Source of the DNA: a virus
Length of the DNA: 64,000 nucleotides
Strand: one strand, 5' to 3'
IMG/VR virus record: IMGVR_UViG_3300007512_002337
Span: 1-64,000 of that record
Shown: positions 9,801 through 20,200 of the stretch, piece after piece
Numbering within the stretch: the stretch's first letter is position 1
Layout: the number at the start of each line of letters is the position of its first letter
The notes under the pieces: generated by a model
Seen by the model: the letters and a program-made list of their open reading frames with translations, nothing else
Database searches by the model: none
What the model was told of the DNA's origin: nothing
Position numbers and translations under genes: made by a program

Positions 9801-9988
9801 CCATCTGGGGGTGCTGGGCGTGGTGGATACCCTTCACAAAAAGGCCCTGACGAAGGCGGCAACAAAAGATTCTCCACATTCTTACCAACTGTTAAAGCAC
9901 CTTCAGATGCGCCTAGAGTTGTTGGAGAGTTTTTTATTATTTCTGCCTTCTCCTTCTCTTTTTTTAATAATTCATAAATATTAGCCAT
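6824..9988 (-). CDS. large virion structural protein, 1054 aa
   Basis: A virion protein of unknown role, part of an unbroken run of structural genes. It begins with a charged helical segment (MANIYELLKKEKEKAEII) and then a Pro-rich linker. The middle contains stretches that resemble fibronectin-III-like strands (YHYRIFAYNIVIGSEY; later YYYMFRSSDPAGISN), a pattern used in phage proteins for display or host contact. The C-terminus is Gly/Pro/Lys-rich and probably disordered. No enzymatic motif was found. Its ATG at 9988 directly abuts the stop of the upstream gene at 9989. It is followed by the 136-base gap that carries the late-promoter match, so a transcription boundary may lie after it. Confidence 0.75.
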   Translation of the reverse strand: MANIYELLKKEKEKAEIIKNSPTTLGASEGALTVGKNVENLLLPPSSGPFCEGYPPRPAPPDGSNIRKKHKSEDASHGLSIYSDPNQPDLSVQRQHLPVYLYPLETIDSPQTSSTRNKLLINEGLFCPLPDENNIKEFVSSLDGDVVRRRDPLAIVQHLGRLRNDMEEDSAPLRADIFRICCGRHWTYRNPGPSREGHELLFSEYILSQPTLEHEINFVVSFLDATFQGYDAPNQQYSERLLINLNGFEGVLGDPSAFKPARIANLATIDISDKLRKMVPEHKLYALYFYGKKPVSNFSVPSSEFTGPLAEIPGGVPVKPFVDKLGLFPVLGLSNIYYDFVHSTEIPFYQNEASLLGYNQFSTIDIRVVTNSTFYKRESHWATYKNIYRTHEQLRKSENSKLEFRNKEPCNVEDNILLFPSAQVESFEEVAKKTSMYFPQHVEFDIHTQQGSAFAAMASLTRMDKYFLDLIANPRGIYDKHRIREPYRETMDEETQNSEKASLNDRFISDPKMLDTYDIISFISEMDKDVIEQVYERKDMFPMGLNPPRRSEFSLGEEEEENATLDGFWDLINKNVFVSKLYKFITPEKIRRFKDIWNGELAYSETVAYKVCKYDFHEDGLPNSTPLQEFVFFDNENITNFKFIDNQVLYGEKYHYRIFAYNIVIGSEYKYEGSYNKNHGKYEIDGFRDRRTNVTVTTKPKIVLVQVPYFEKTLETRDRPPMFPDVSFLPYKGIDTEVGIVLTTNYGEYNSVPVKVLDTDEQIIERMVLASNPDIDGRILYKGDSPPSAYQIFRLEDPPDSYSDFARAKIYNVTYPRNIRNERIFNLPQETYIKGKGLIHDNQIEPNKDYYYMFRSSDPAGISNPSRVFKIRLISYEDGVYLDVKPHSFSKRKKMIKGDLSQFLEIEPSAMQSSYALNLNSDPREAYKSCPPAGEIRLGLSESSIWGKYYKLRIRSKVTGKVLDVNFKFNYKIHENLETAEPDGYTPEDEPCPPRSKVSNSSSGLPNKGADSAKSYTGHSGWGIWQGKSTSKAKPKGDRYQGIDFDPRPPKGYK

Positions 9989-12900
9989 TTAAAATTCCAC
10001 CAACATTGTTGTATCTGCCGTATCAAAATCATTCTCTTCAAAAGTTTTACCAACTGATGATGTGGGTGAGATTACCGGCTCTAGGGTGAGAACCTTTATT
10101 CGGCGGACAGTTTGCCCTGAGCGGGACCTTCTAGAAGCTCGATTCAACATAGAGAGTGCCGACTCTGCCGGCTCAGAGGGTCTCGAATTTTGCAAAAACG
10201 CCCTAAACCCGGTTGCAGAAGACTTGTTGCTCGAACGGGGACCGCCCGTATTTAAGGAAGATATCCTTGTCCTCATCACTAATTCCATAGGAGAGCCCAA
10301 GAGATATTTGCTTTTTATATCAAAAGCGTTTGGGTCACGTATGCCAGCTGCTTCTAGTTCTTCGAACTTTTCTTTAAACTTGTTTGCCTCTTTGTGCTCA
10401 GCCATAGAAGAAGATTCTAAATATCTTTTAGAGGTGTCGTACGGACCTTTTGTAACATTTCCGGCAAACGTTCTATAGTTTTTTAAAACATCAATATACT
10501 TCATTAGTCCATCATTTTTAACCAAATAATTTCTTTCTTTAATTATGTTTCTTATAAATTTTCTATAATCTTTTGCCGAGTCCAAAACGTACAAAGCCCC
10601 ACACAACAATTTATTGAAATTTTCATGCGTAAGTGTGTTCTTCGGAGAAGGGTCGACAAGATTTTGGAACACCATACCAGTACCAAAACCCAGCGCCCCG
10701 ACACTTAGACCCTCTATATAGCCAACAAAACCAGTAGCGTCAAAAGTTTTTGTATAAATGCCCGACATGCCACCAATTGAGGACGCGGCGGCGCGCTTTG
10801 TGAGCCTATCAAGACCAAACTTTATAGGAGCCAGTTCTTCTATGGGCTTGCTGTACAGCATCCTTGACGCAAGGATCGTATTTTTCTTATAGTATTCTTT
10901 TGCTCCCTGGTTGTATTTGCTGCCGCGGCGAGGATCATCAAAATAACTTTCCGAAGCGGGCATTGTGGTGGAGCTCGATGATGTCGATGGGCCGGAAAGC
11001 AAATATGCATCCGGGAATACTATGGTTCCTGGTCCGTCGTAAAAACTTAGCGGCAGAGAGTATATATTCCTATCTAGCTGTAGTTTTTCAACAATGTCAG
11101 CTAAAGCTGTGAACATAGTGAGGGGCCCAAAATAAGAACGAGTAACTGGGCGTTTTACAGCATTTATGTAAGCCTTATAGTCCTTGCAAACCTCAATGTG
11201 TGCTGGGGGTTTATAGGAATTCAACCTTGCATTAAAGGCCGCGGTCGGGTTCTCCGAAATGGTCGAGTTTGGTTCAAGTTTTTCTCCCAACGTAGAAGAT
11301 AAGAAGGCGACAATATCTCGAAATCTCTGGTAAAATATTTCACAAGATTCTAAAGTACCATTCATAAGAGGACTTGTGTTAACCTCTATATGATGCGACA
11401 CCAAGTTCCAATCCAAAGATTCTCCAGTACCAGAAATATAAGCGAAAATAGTTCTTATCAAAGTATATATATCTATTGCATTTTCCAACTTTGAGATAAC
11501 ATCATCCTGTTCTCTAAACTCCTCAGTAAAAACTTTCTTCTCATAATCGTAATGACCAGAAGACTCCCCAACTCTTGAGTCACTAAGCCTATAAACATCA
11601 AAAGCGCCACCCCTATCGACATGATAGTCATAATATCGATCCTCGGAATTCTTATATTTTATTTTTGGTATTCTTGCAATCTGTATAAAATCCGACAATT
11701 CGTTTGCTGCTTTCCGGGCGTTGGAAAGCAGTTCTCTTAGGGTCTCCTCTATCCCGTCTTTTATGATTAAGTGAATCTGGTAAGTATAAACCCCTGCATT
11801 AACTCTAGAAAAGTCATAGTCCCTCAGGACAAAGTGCCTAAAAGTCTCCGGGGTTGGCTCGTCTGGCAAGCTTATGGCGCACTCCTCAATCTTTGCTATT
11901 ACTCTTTCTTGTCTCTTATCTCGTTGTGCTTTTGTGATCAATTTGTGATTCCAAACCGGGTCGCTTGAGTCTGCAGTTTCGACAACCAAATGAGGCACAT
12001 CATCAGTATCCATAGGTTTATAGTCGTTTTCTCCAAAATACCCTATTCCAGTAGGATAATTGCTCACCCTTTTCCTCACAACCTTAAGGCTAAGTATTTG
12101 ACTGCTAGTTAACATAGCCGCTTTAACGCCAGGGGGAACAAAATCTAAAAAATAACCATATTTTGAATTCTGCTTTATCACATTGAGATAGTCAAACGAA
12201 AAAACCATTTTTGCTGATCCCTGAAGGTCTCTACTTATTTCCATAAAACCATCTATCACGTTGTCTCCTCTGTGTTTTTCTAGGATCTCCTCAAATTTTT
12301 GTCTTATAGAGCTATCGTTTGTATCTCTCGTCATGCGAGAAATCATATCAATTGATCTCTCAATTGTCGAAAAGTCATAATTACCAACACTTATAGGATA
12401 ATTTGCGATTGGTGCACCATAGCCCGGGTCGCCGCCGAAATAATCAATCGAAACCGGGTCAGCATCGTATTTAACTTTCGTATTTCTGACTCCTATCTGC
12501 TTTAACTTCGGTTTAGGTCCCGGAGATACATGAGAAACTCCACCCATCCACCCAACGTATCCATCCGGAGAGGGGCTGTTTGGGGGGTGATAGTGAGTGG
12601 GGCCATTCCAAATCTTTGTTTCATCCTCGCGGTGGACATATATAAGGCTTTGTGTGGGGACTTTTCCCTCTTCAAAGACTACATCCATAGTTGTTATCCC
12701 ACCAACTTGATGAATTTCATCTATCGCAGATGGATAAATCGTTGGATCTATTGAGAAGTCTTCTAACATTTGTTCGACATCCACGTGGGAAAAACATATA
12801 AATGATAAATTTTGAATGTCTTTACTGATTTTGTATTCTTTACTAAAAAGATAATCAAACGGTTCTGCTCCCGAAACCCCCGTACCTGAATTTAGATCTA

Positions 12901-13366
12901 GGTCACTCTGAGCTTGCATAGTTAGCGTTGTAGAGTGTTGGTCTATGACATCGTTCAGGCTGTATGTGTGGCACGTAACCCCCAACCTTTCATCGCTATA
13001 GGCCATAAGAGATTGAAATATTCCTTCAATAGAGTGTTGAGACTCTGCCACCTCTCTTGGAATGTGGTGGGTTGTTATCAGCCAATCCTTTAAAGCACCC
13101 CATCTTCGTGATGTGTCGTAAAGCATACTATAAAGATTCTGAGCATATCCTGTTGAACCACGGACCTCTAAGACATAAAGGTTTATGTATTTTTTAAACT
13201 CCGGTATCCTAAACCACGAATAATCTCTAGCCTCTCTTATTAAAAAGTCTACGTCTATTGCTAGGTTTCGAGCGGGTTCAGCGCCTAGCGGATCAACAGG
13301 GACGCTTCTTGGCGTAACTATTATTCTTTTTGTCAAAATGGTGGGTGTTTTTGCGTATTCTAACAT
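9989..13366 (-). CDS. large virion structural protein, 1125 aa
   Basis: A 1125-residue protein of unknown function in the virion run. It opens with a basic strand region (LTKRIIVTPRSVP) and continues with mixed alpha/beta composition and many aromatic and charged residues. The C-terminal 80 residues are Arg/Ser-rich (NRASRRSRSGQTVRRI) and finish with an acidic tail. There is no signal peptide, catalytic motif or clear repeat. It abuts the downstream 1054-residue gene with no gap and follows the 273-residue gene after 17 bases, so the three are probably made together. By position it could belong to the baseplate periphery or tail fibre network, but I cannot place it more closely. Confidence 0.75.
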   Translation of the reverse strand: MLEYAKTPTILTKRIIVTPRSVPVDPLGAEPARNLAIDVDFLIREARDYSWFRIPEFKKYINLYVLEVRGSTGYAQNLYSMLYDTSRRWGALKDWLITTHHIPREVAESQHSIEGIFQSLMAYSDERLGVTCHTYSLNDVIDQHSTTLTMQAQSDLDLNSGTGVSGAEPFDYLFSKEYKISKDIQNLSFICFSHVDVEQMLEDFSIDPTIYPSAIDEIHQVGGITTMDVVFEEGKVPTQSLIYVHREDETKIWNGPTHYHPPNSPSPDGYVGWMGGVSHVSPGPKPKLKQIGVRNTKVKYDADPVSIDYFGGDPGYGAPIANYPISVGNYDFSTIERSIDMISRMTRDTNDSSIRQKFEEILEKHRGDNVIDGFMEISRDLQGSAKMVFSFDYLNVIKQNSKYGYFLDFVPPGVKAAMLTSSQILSLKVVRKRVSNYPTGIGYFGENDYKPMDTDDVPHLVVETADSSDPVWNHKLITKAQRDKRQERVIAKIEECAISLPDEPTPETFRHFVLRDYDFSRVNAGVYTYQIHLIIKDGIEETLRELLSNARKAANELSDFIQIARIPKIKYKNSEDRYYDYHVDRGGAFDVYRLSDSRVGESSGHYDYEKKVFTEEFREQDDVISKLENAIDIYTLIRTIFAYISGTGESLDWNLVSHHIEVNTSPLMNGTLESCEIFYQRFRDIVAFLSSTLGEKLEPNSTISENPTAAFNARLNSYKPPAHIEVCKDYKAYINAVKRPVTRSYFGPLTMFTALADIVEKLQLDRNIYSLPLSFYDGPGTIVFPDAYLLSGPSTSSSSTTMPASESYFDDPRRGSKYNQGAKEYYKKNTILASRMLYSKPIEELAPIKFGLDRLTKRAAASSIGGMSGIYTKTFDATGFVGYIEGLSVGALGFGTGMVFQNLVDPSPKNTLTHENFNKLLCGALYVLDSAKDYRKFIRNIIKERNYLVKNDGLMKYIDVLKNYRTFAGNVTKGPYDTSKRYLESSSMAEHKEANKFKEKFEELEAAGIRDPNAFDIKSKYLLGSPMELVMRTRISSLNTGGPRSSNKSSATGFRAFLQNSRPSEPAESALSMLNRASRRSRSGQTVRRIKVLTLEPVISPTSSVGKTFEENDFDTADTTMLVEF

Positions 13367-13383
13367 AAAATCAGTTATTTCTC

Positions 13384-14205
13384 CTATGTGTTGAAAAAGC
13401 CCTTAACAAGCCCTTTTTTATGCTTTTCATAGTTAGATATTTTTTTGTCTTTCCTTATCTCGAAAAGCTGACCGTCGTCCTCAATTGGGACTAACTTTTC
13501 TTCACCCTGCTCTTTGTTTATTTCATAAAGCTGATATTCAAAAGTATCCTTTATGAAAGGTGCGTTACTTTCTGTTAGACCAAGAACAAGATCTTCCTTT
13601 TCTATGTGAAGTGTCGTTCCGTCTAAAAATTCTATATTTTCAGATAAAAGGTCTACAAAGGTTTCAAGATCCTGAATCGGATCCCTCTTTCTTCTATTAT
13701 CGCTAAATATCACATACTCTGGCCTAAATTCTATTTGTGGTATTTTAGACTCTCCCGAACCTGTACTAAAAGTTACTTGCAAGTTTTCGTTTTTTATAAT
13801 CGCCCCCCCCAGAGCGTCTAGAGTATAATAGGGCGCCTCTTGGGTGCCATGATGAGAGGATCCCAATATTCTATTTAGAATTCTATCCCTCTCTTCAGTC
13901 TCTTGAAATTCATCTAGCGGCTCGTAAAGGTCTCTCTCTCCCTTTTCTATTAAATCTGACCCAGTCAAGTAATTAAGCTCTACTCCCTTTGTTACGTGTT
14001 GTAGGTCAAGTCTAGGAGACTCTTTAATTCTCGTTATTATATCGTTCTGATCCTCCACAACTCCGGCGTGGGAAGCATCATAAATAATGTCGTCATCAAA
14101 AAAAGCATAATAGTGTGGGCGGAATCGACCCTTTGCTAGCTGCGTTTTTCCAAACTGTGTTAACTTTATCTGTATTACTTCTTCTTTTTTGTTAATAAAA
14201 GCCAT
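13384..14205 (-). CDS. virion structural protein, 273 aa
   Basis: A 273-residue acidic protein starting MAFINKKEEVIQIKLTQFG. This opening, followed by GKTQLAKGRFRPHYYAFFDDD, resembles a family I recall next to very long structural proteins in marine phages. The start is similar in style to the 314-residue protein at 5743 (MAFLDNSGDILLDAVLTDAG), with both showing 'LT..G...la.G.f.p'. The stop-to-start junction with the giant gene is immediate (14205/14206), and stoichiometric coupling with it is likely. It may be an adaptor that attaches the giant protein to the particle; this is inference from adjacency only. Confidence 0.75.
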   Translation of the reverse strand: MAFINKKEEVIQIKLTQFGKTQLAKGRFRPHYYAFFDDDIIYDASHAGVVEDQNDIITRIKESPRLDLQHVTKGVELNYLTGSDLIEKGERDLYEPLDEFQETEERDRILNRILGSSHHGTQEAPYYTLDALGGAIIKNENLQVTFSTGSGESKIPQIEFRPEYVIFSDNRRKRDPIQDLETFVDLLSENIEFLDGTTLHIEKEDLVLGLTESNAPFIKDTFEYQLYEINKEQGEEKLVPIEDDGQLFEIRKDKKISNYEKHKKGLVKGFFNT

Positions 14206-17200
14206 TTATGGTTTACCTGGATCTCTAGCCGTTACAAAATCTACCTTTGCCTCTACTTTAACTAGCTCTACTAAAGAAAAGAAGTCATACGGCCAATTGT
14301 AAGAATAGTGGATATCTTGCAAATCTCTCGTTAAGTTATAAGTTGACAAGTCTGACAAAGCGTCCATAGAAATCAAGTCCATATTTTCCATGCCACGATA
14401 TAATGAATTAAGTTTTACTTGTGCATAGTCTTTTTCTGCTCGGTATTTGACTTTAAAAACAAGCCATCGCACCTCCTCTTTCAAAAACCTAGGATCTAAT
14501 GGGTTTTCCAAAGAAGAATGCAGTGTATGTGAAACATATTGGGTATCCATTGTGGATCCCGCGCGTAGACCCGAATTGGAATGCTGGGGCATCGCTGTTG
14601 ATTCTGCGGAGGTCGGGGACGTATTCTCCCAAATATTCTTAAGATCTTCCTTTGTTAGCTTCGCGTTGAATTCAAAAACGTACATAGCTACTGCTTCCTT
14701 TTTTCTGACCTTTTTTGGAAATTGCACAAAATCAAACTGAGGAGGAAAAATATATTTTTTCATCATTCTCATCTGAAATGCTATCGGATTTCGCACTTCT
14801 TTCAATCTTCTCTCTCTTCCCTCTCCTTCCGGCATTTCAAAAATTTTTCTATTTTCTTCTTCAGCTACTTGAATTTGCTTTTCCTGGAGTTTGAAAAATT
14901 GCACATTTTCGTGTATATCACAATAATACGGTATTGCAACCACCGCTTCACTTATTTCTTTTTCTTCAGCGATGGCTCCCATACGAAGTGTGCTTGTTTT
15001 TTGATCTTCTGGTAAAAATCCTACAGCTTTCGCTAAAGAGGGGTGATATTCTCCGTCAGATCTTTTAACATCTGCGATCGACAAGAAATATCCCTTCTTG
15101 TTTTCACCTGGTAGTTTGCCCCTTTGGTGCCACATTCCTCTAGAAGCGGTCAAATAGGTTGTTGCCGTATTTACAGAGTGCGTCAAATACGTTAACCAAT
15201 TTTCTGTTTTCCATGGAGAGTCTGTAACTGCAGTATTTACTGTTGAATTTGATAAATCCAAAACAGACATCGGCACATTTTCAAAATCCAGCAGCGGGGT
15301 CTCCCACTTTGATTGTATTACCCAGCGCTTTGAAGAAGAATCTTTGGGTATAACAACCCTAAGATTACCAGGAATTCTTGTTAAGTTGTTACCTGATTCA
15401 TACTCTCTTTCGAATGTTGGCTCCAAATAGCCCGACTTAAGGTCGAGACTTGCACTTAGGCACATCGCGTGCTGAAAGTTTGTCGCAGAAGAAGTCTGGG
15501 CCTCTATGTTGTAAAAGTTCCTATATTCTAAAGTCATGCCGCTCATGAGATCATCATAAGAGTATGTTTGATTTTCTCCTTCTTTGGTGGTATTAAAAGT
15601 GAACTCAACATAAGGATCTGCGCCAGGGTCCAAAAATGGCGGCACATAAGGGGCAAAACCATGAGACCCCTCAAAAAGCTGCTTGCCAGAAGTAAAATAC
15701 TCCACTCCGGATGCGGAGGACCCCCCTTGAGGGTTTGACCAGCCGGCGGCGATAACATAGCCCTCGTGACTCCCTCCATCATTCAGGCCCTTCACCACAC
15801 CATCTGCCTCTACATTGCTAGCAATGCCGCCATCAACAGAGACCAAAGTCGCGTTGCCGCCTGAGCCTTGCACAGGTTGTGTAAATATTATTTTTGCAGC
15901 GTCAGAATTAGTAACCAAAAAACCTGCAGAAGATAGCGCTATTCTCAGTTCTTTTGCGACTTCGATATTTGTCTTTAGGCCGCTGCCATCTTCCAAGTTA
16001 ATAAAATATTTAACACTAGTGTTGTTACTTGCCATACTATTGGCAGCGTCATGATAAAACAAAAAGCTTATATTGGTCGATGAAGAGCCGCTGTATAGCG
16101 GTATCGTAATACCCGGATACTTGCCCTCGTTGCCACCGTTGCTAGTTGAATTTAATTGCGCGTCCAGAGTCCAATGGTTACTGCCGCCTGAATCTGTAAT
16201 ACTTACTGTAAAATTACCAGAGGCTTTGTTGCCAACTTGAGCATTTGTCGCGGTTCGCACCTCTTTAACAACATCTCCGGCATCGACGGGTGGCCCAAAA
16301 GCGGAATGACGATCATACATCACCAAGTCCTGATTGTGAAGGTAGACTCTCATCTTATAACTAACTCCAGGTGGAGATATGAAATTTATTTTTTTAGATT
16401 TAAAAGATGTTAGCTTTTGATCTTTTAGGAAAAAGTTTACAGTTTCTGCTGTAAAATTATTAATTGCCATCTTATATGTTGTATAGTCGCTTAAACTACT
16501 AAAAGCGCCCAACCCTAAAGACTCTCTTGAGTGCTCAACATTAGCGGTACCAAACTTAAAAGGGTAATCAAAAGTCTTATACCAGTACTGGTTTCCGTAT
16601 ATAAAACTTGCCGAAGGATGGGGCTCGTTATCTGGCAAATCAATACCCAACAAACCTTCCACGTCTAGTAAATCCTCGAAAGAAACTCTTTTTATGGCTT
16701 TTGCTTTAATTCTTGGAATGCCTTTATCTTTTGTATTGTTTACAAAAGATCCAGTAACACCTCCTGCAAAATACTGACCCAAAGAGCTGCGTAAATTAGA
16801 ATTGGAAGTTGGCGATGTAGATAATTCTCTTAGAAACCCGGGCCCAACGCCAGAGGAGCCTCCAGCCCCTAGGCGCATATTGATAGAATGACCTCCCGAT
16901 ATAGTGACGCCGCGCCCGGGATTAGCAGAAAAATGAATTTTACTTGCTTCTTGACCAGAGCCATCTCGCACACCATCAGACACACTCAGCGCAACGTTAC
17001 CAGAAGAACCAACATAAGGCTGCCGAAAAACAATACAAGCTCCCCCTACTCCCGGCACTGAAACCAGCCCAACACCAGGAATGTACATGGCCTTCGCGCG
17101 GCCGGAACTATCTTCACCGGGGTCGGGGATGACGCCTATGTTAAAGTCAGGATCTCCAGTTGACCACAAGGCAGTGGGCATTCGGTCTGGTGGATTGGTT

Positions 17201-20200
17201 CCTGATGAGATCGACCCATCGGTGTTGATAACAGAATAATCCGTCTCAACTAAATAATTTAAATCCACCACTTCAAAGCCGGCGGCGACCAGCTTAGCAG
17301 AAAGCTGTCGAGCAACCTGAGTGTTTCTAGATGCAGACCTGCGGTCAAGCGAAGCTGCAAGTTCTGGAGGTTGACCAACATCAACATATTTAACGTGAGT
17401 TGACTCACTCGCGTTGTCTACTGCATCCGAAAAGAAGTGGAATGTCTTTGTTGTTGTTGTACCATCCGCCTCTAATAGTCCCATTTGTATCTTTGGGTAT
17501 GTCCCTGCAGAGGAAATTGAATTTGCGGTCCACGCTGTCTTTGAAGCATCCAAAAGATTGATGTTTATGAACCCTATTGCCTTAGTTCCCCTTATATCAT
17601 TCTCAAACAAAGGATAATCAACTGCAACCCCAGATTTGATCGAATTATACAAAACCCCAGGAGCCATGAGAGGTTTTATAGCATGATGCAAAGACCCTGA
17701 CATCTTTTTATCTAAATGATCACTCACGTCTGAGCCGTTTAAAGATTTATATCTATAGTCTTGCAAGTAACATTTAGTAAAAATTTCACCTATCTGCGCT
17801 GTTCTCTCGACCGGATAAAAGCCCCTATAGGGCAAAAATTTCATAACACCCTTGCACTTTAGTGTGAGGCGCCCGGGGGCAAAAGGGGCATTTGATTCTT
17901 CGAAAGAGTCTTGAATTGTTCCGAAATACTTTAAGAAATCTGATGTCGAATATGTTTTATAAAAATTAGAACCGACTGCCAAAGTTCCATGAGAAGTATT
18001 GTAGACGCCTCCTGTCAAGCTTAACAAAGTTTCTAGCGGCGTGTTAAAGTCTTCTCGAGATGTGCTTTGGTCAGATAATTTGACGATGGTCTCTATGTGG
18101 TCACTTATCTTGAATTCAGGGACCAGAGAATAGTTCTGCCCTACTAATCTTATCTCTTCGTTGTAATCTGTGTATTTATCGTAAAATGGAGAACTACTAT
18201 CCTTGTTCACCTCCCACTTGCTTTCCCCTGCTAAATACTCCTCATAGCCGTCGGCGCCATATGTGCCGTACGGCTGTGGAATGCGACGATTATACACCAA
18301 AGCAGGAGGAGGGGTTCCATGAATTCTATTATAACCTAGGCCAAATATACTATAATCATTTTGTAGCTCCCCTTCGCCTCTGACTCCCTGGTCTCTATTT
18401 GCTAAAAAGCTAGCATTAGTGGATGTATATGATGCGGTAAGAGAAAGGGGCTCTTTAGAAAAGTCTTTACGACTATCAAGCAGCCACGCACTTGATGTAA
18501 TGTATTGAACTATCGTCGCTCCGGAGTTCTTGTAATCTAAGGTGTCCACAAAAAGAGAATTTGTTTCCGTATAGTTTTCTATAACTGGTCTAATTTTTGG
18601 AAAAATTACAGAATTATCTGAATATGCCGATATTGCACTTCCGATTAAAATGTTTTCTCTCTTAGATCTATCAGAATTCCAAGAGTGAAAAACAAAATTC
18701 TCTCTATTTCTGGCATTCTTTGTATATGTGTTGATCTCTCTTGGGTATATTGCTTCAAGGTAGTTAATCTGATGAAAAGCGTCTGGCTTGTCTGCCCTGC
18801 TATCATCCTGATAAGCGGCCATCATTGATTCCATGGGCTGGTGTGTCACCTCATCTATCTTGAGAGCACTAATAATTTCAGGATTTGAAAAAGTAGATAT
18901 CGCATTTGTGTATGTGTCTCGAACTGCAAAATACATATTCTCAAACATTTGAGAATCAGGCTGAAAGACTGTGCTAACATCAGTAAGCCACCAAAGAACG
19001 TTTTCCATCACCTGATCACCGGTGCCCGAACCCATGTCTTCTATGAACCGAAGAGTTGAGTCCGAAAAATTCATCATTACAAATGGATCAAACTTGGATG
19101 TAACAGGAATATCAAAATAATTCTTTGCAACCCTACTAGAATATCTTGCTGATTTGTCCTTTATTTTAGAACCGCGGGGTGATATATCGTATTCGTAGTC
19201 CACTATCGGCGAAGTACTAGGAACCCCTTCTCGAAAATGTATAGAATATTGGTTATTTTTTCTATGACTTCTCATAATTGGATGAGATGCTCCGCGGAGC
19301 TGTTTCCATGATGGCCAACCATAAGGGCCCTGTCGATGTTGTATTAGTGCGTTAAGGATCATATTGCCCCAAGCATATCCGTGGCTGCCTACCCCATAGA
19401 CTCTTGATTCTTCGCCGGGTGAGGTTTGGCCGCCATAAACAAAATTACCATCAAGAAAAGTCTGATTTGTGTAATTTATACTCACAAAGAGGCCCGTGTG
19501 GCCGGCCTTGGCGGTGTCACTAAATTCCAAAGATGAATAACCTAAGGTATTTATAGAAGAAGACACCGGTTCATATATATTTGCATTCATTCCCACAAAA
19601 TCAGTATAAACGGGTTGCTGATAGCCCGGGGGGTTCTCACCCTCGGCGGAGGCATATCCGGGGGCAATACCCCAAATGCGAGAGTATGTGCTCGGCTCCA
19701 TCCACCAGTAGCTTGCATGGTCGCTCTTTTGCAAAAATTGAATCTCTGCAGGGTATTGGTGGCCGGAAGATGACGGGATAGTAAAATTAGAAGTGTGTCC
19801 TCTGAAAGTTTTTATAGTATCCGTAGAGGATGCTGTTATCCAAGTGTACTGGATATCATTTTGTGGGATCTGGTGATACACCACAAAGTTGTCATAATCA
19901 TAAGAGCCAGGGTTGGCACCGCCAGTAAAAAATAACTCACCATGTGATCCACCAGCAGTTATATTATTTATGATGAGCTTGTTACTGCTAACCAAAGATC
20001 CCGCAACCTCTGTGTTGCCAGTAGTGCCGGGGTGGTTTTGGGTTAAAGTAATGACTCGAGGGTCTCCTGCAGAGTTGTTCGTGACCGCCGACACTATCAT
20101 ATCTATGCTGCCTGCTGTCGCAGCGGCCGCTAGCGATGCCCTGATTTGTGTTGCTGCATCGTTGGCGTTACCAACAATATCTGTATTTACTTGTGTCGCC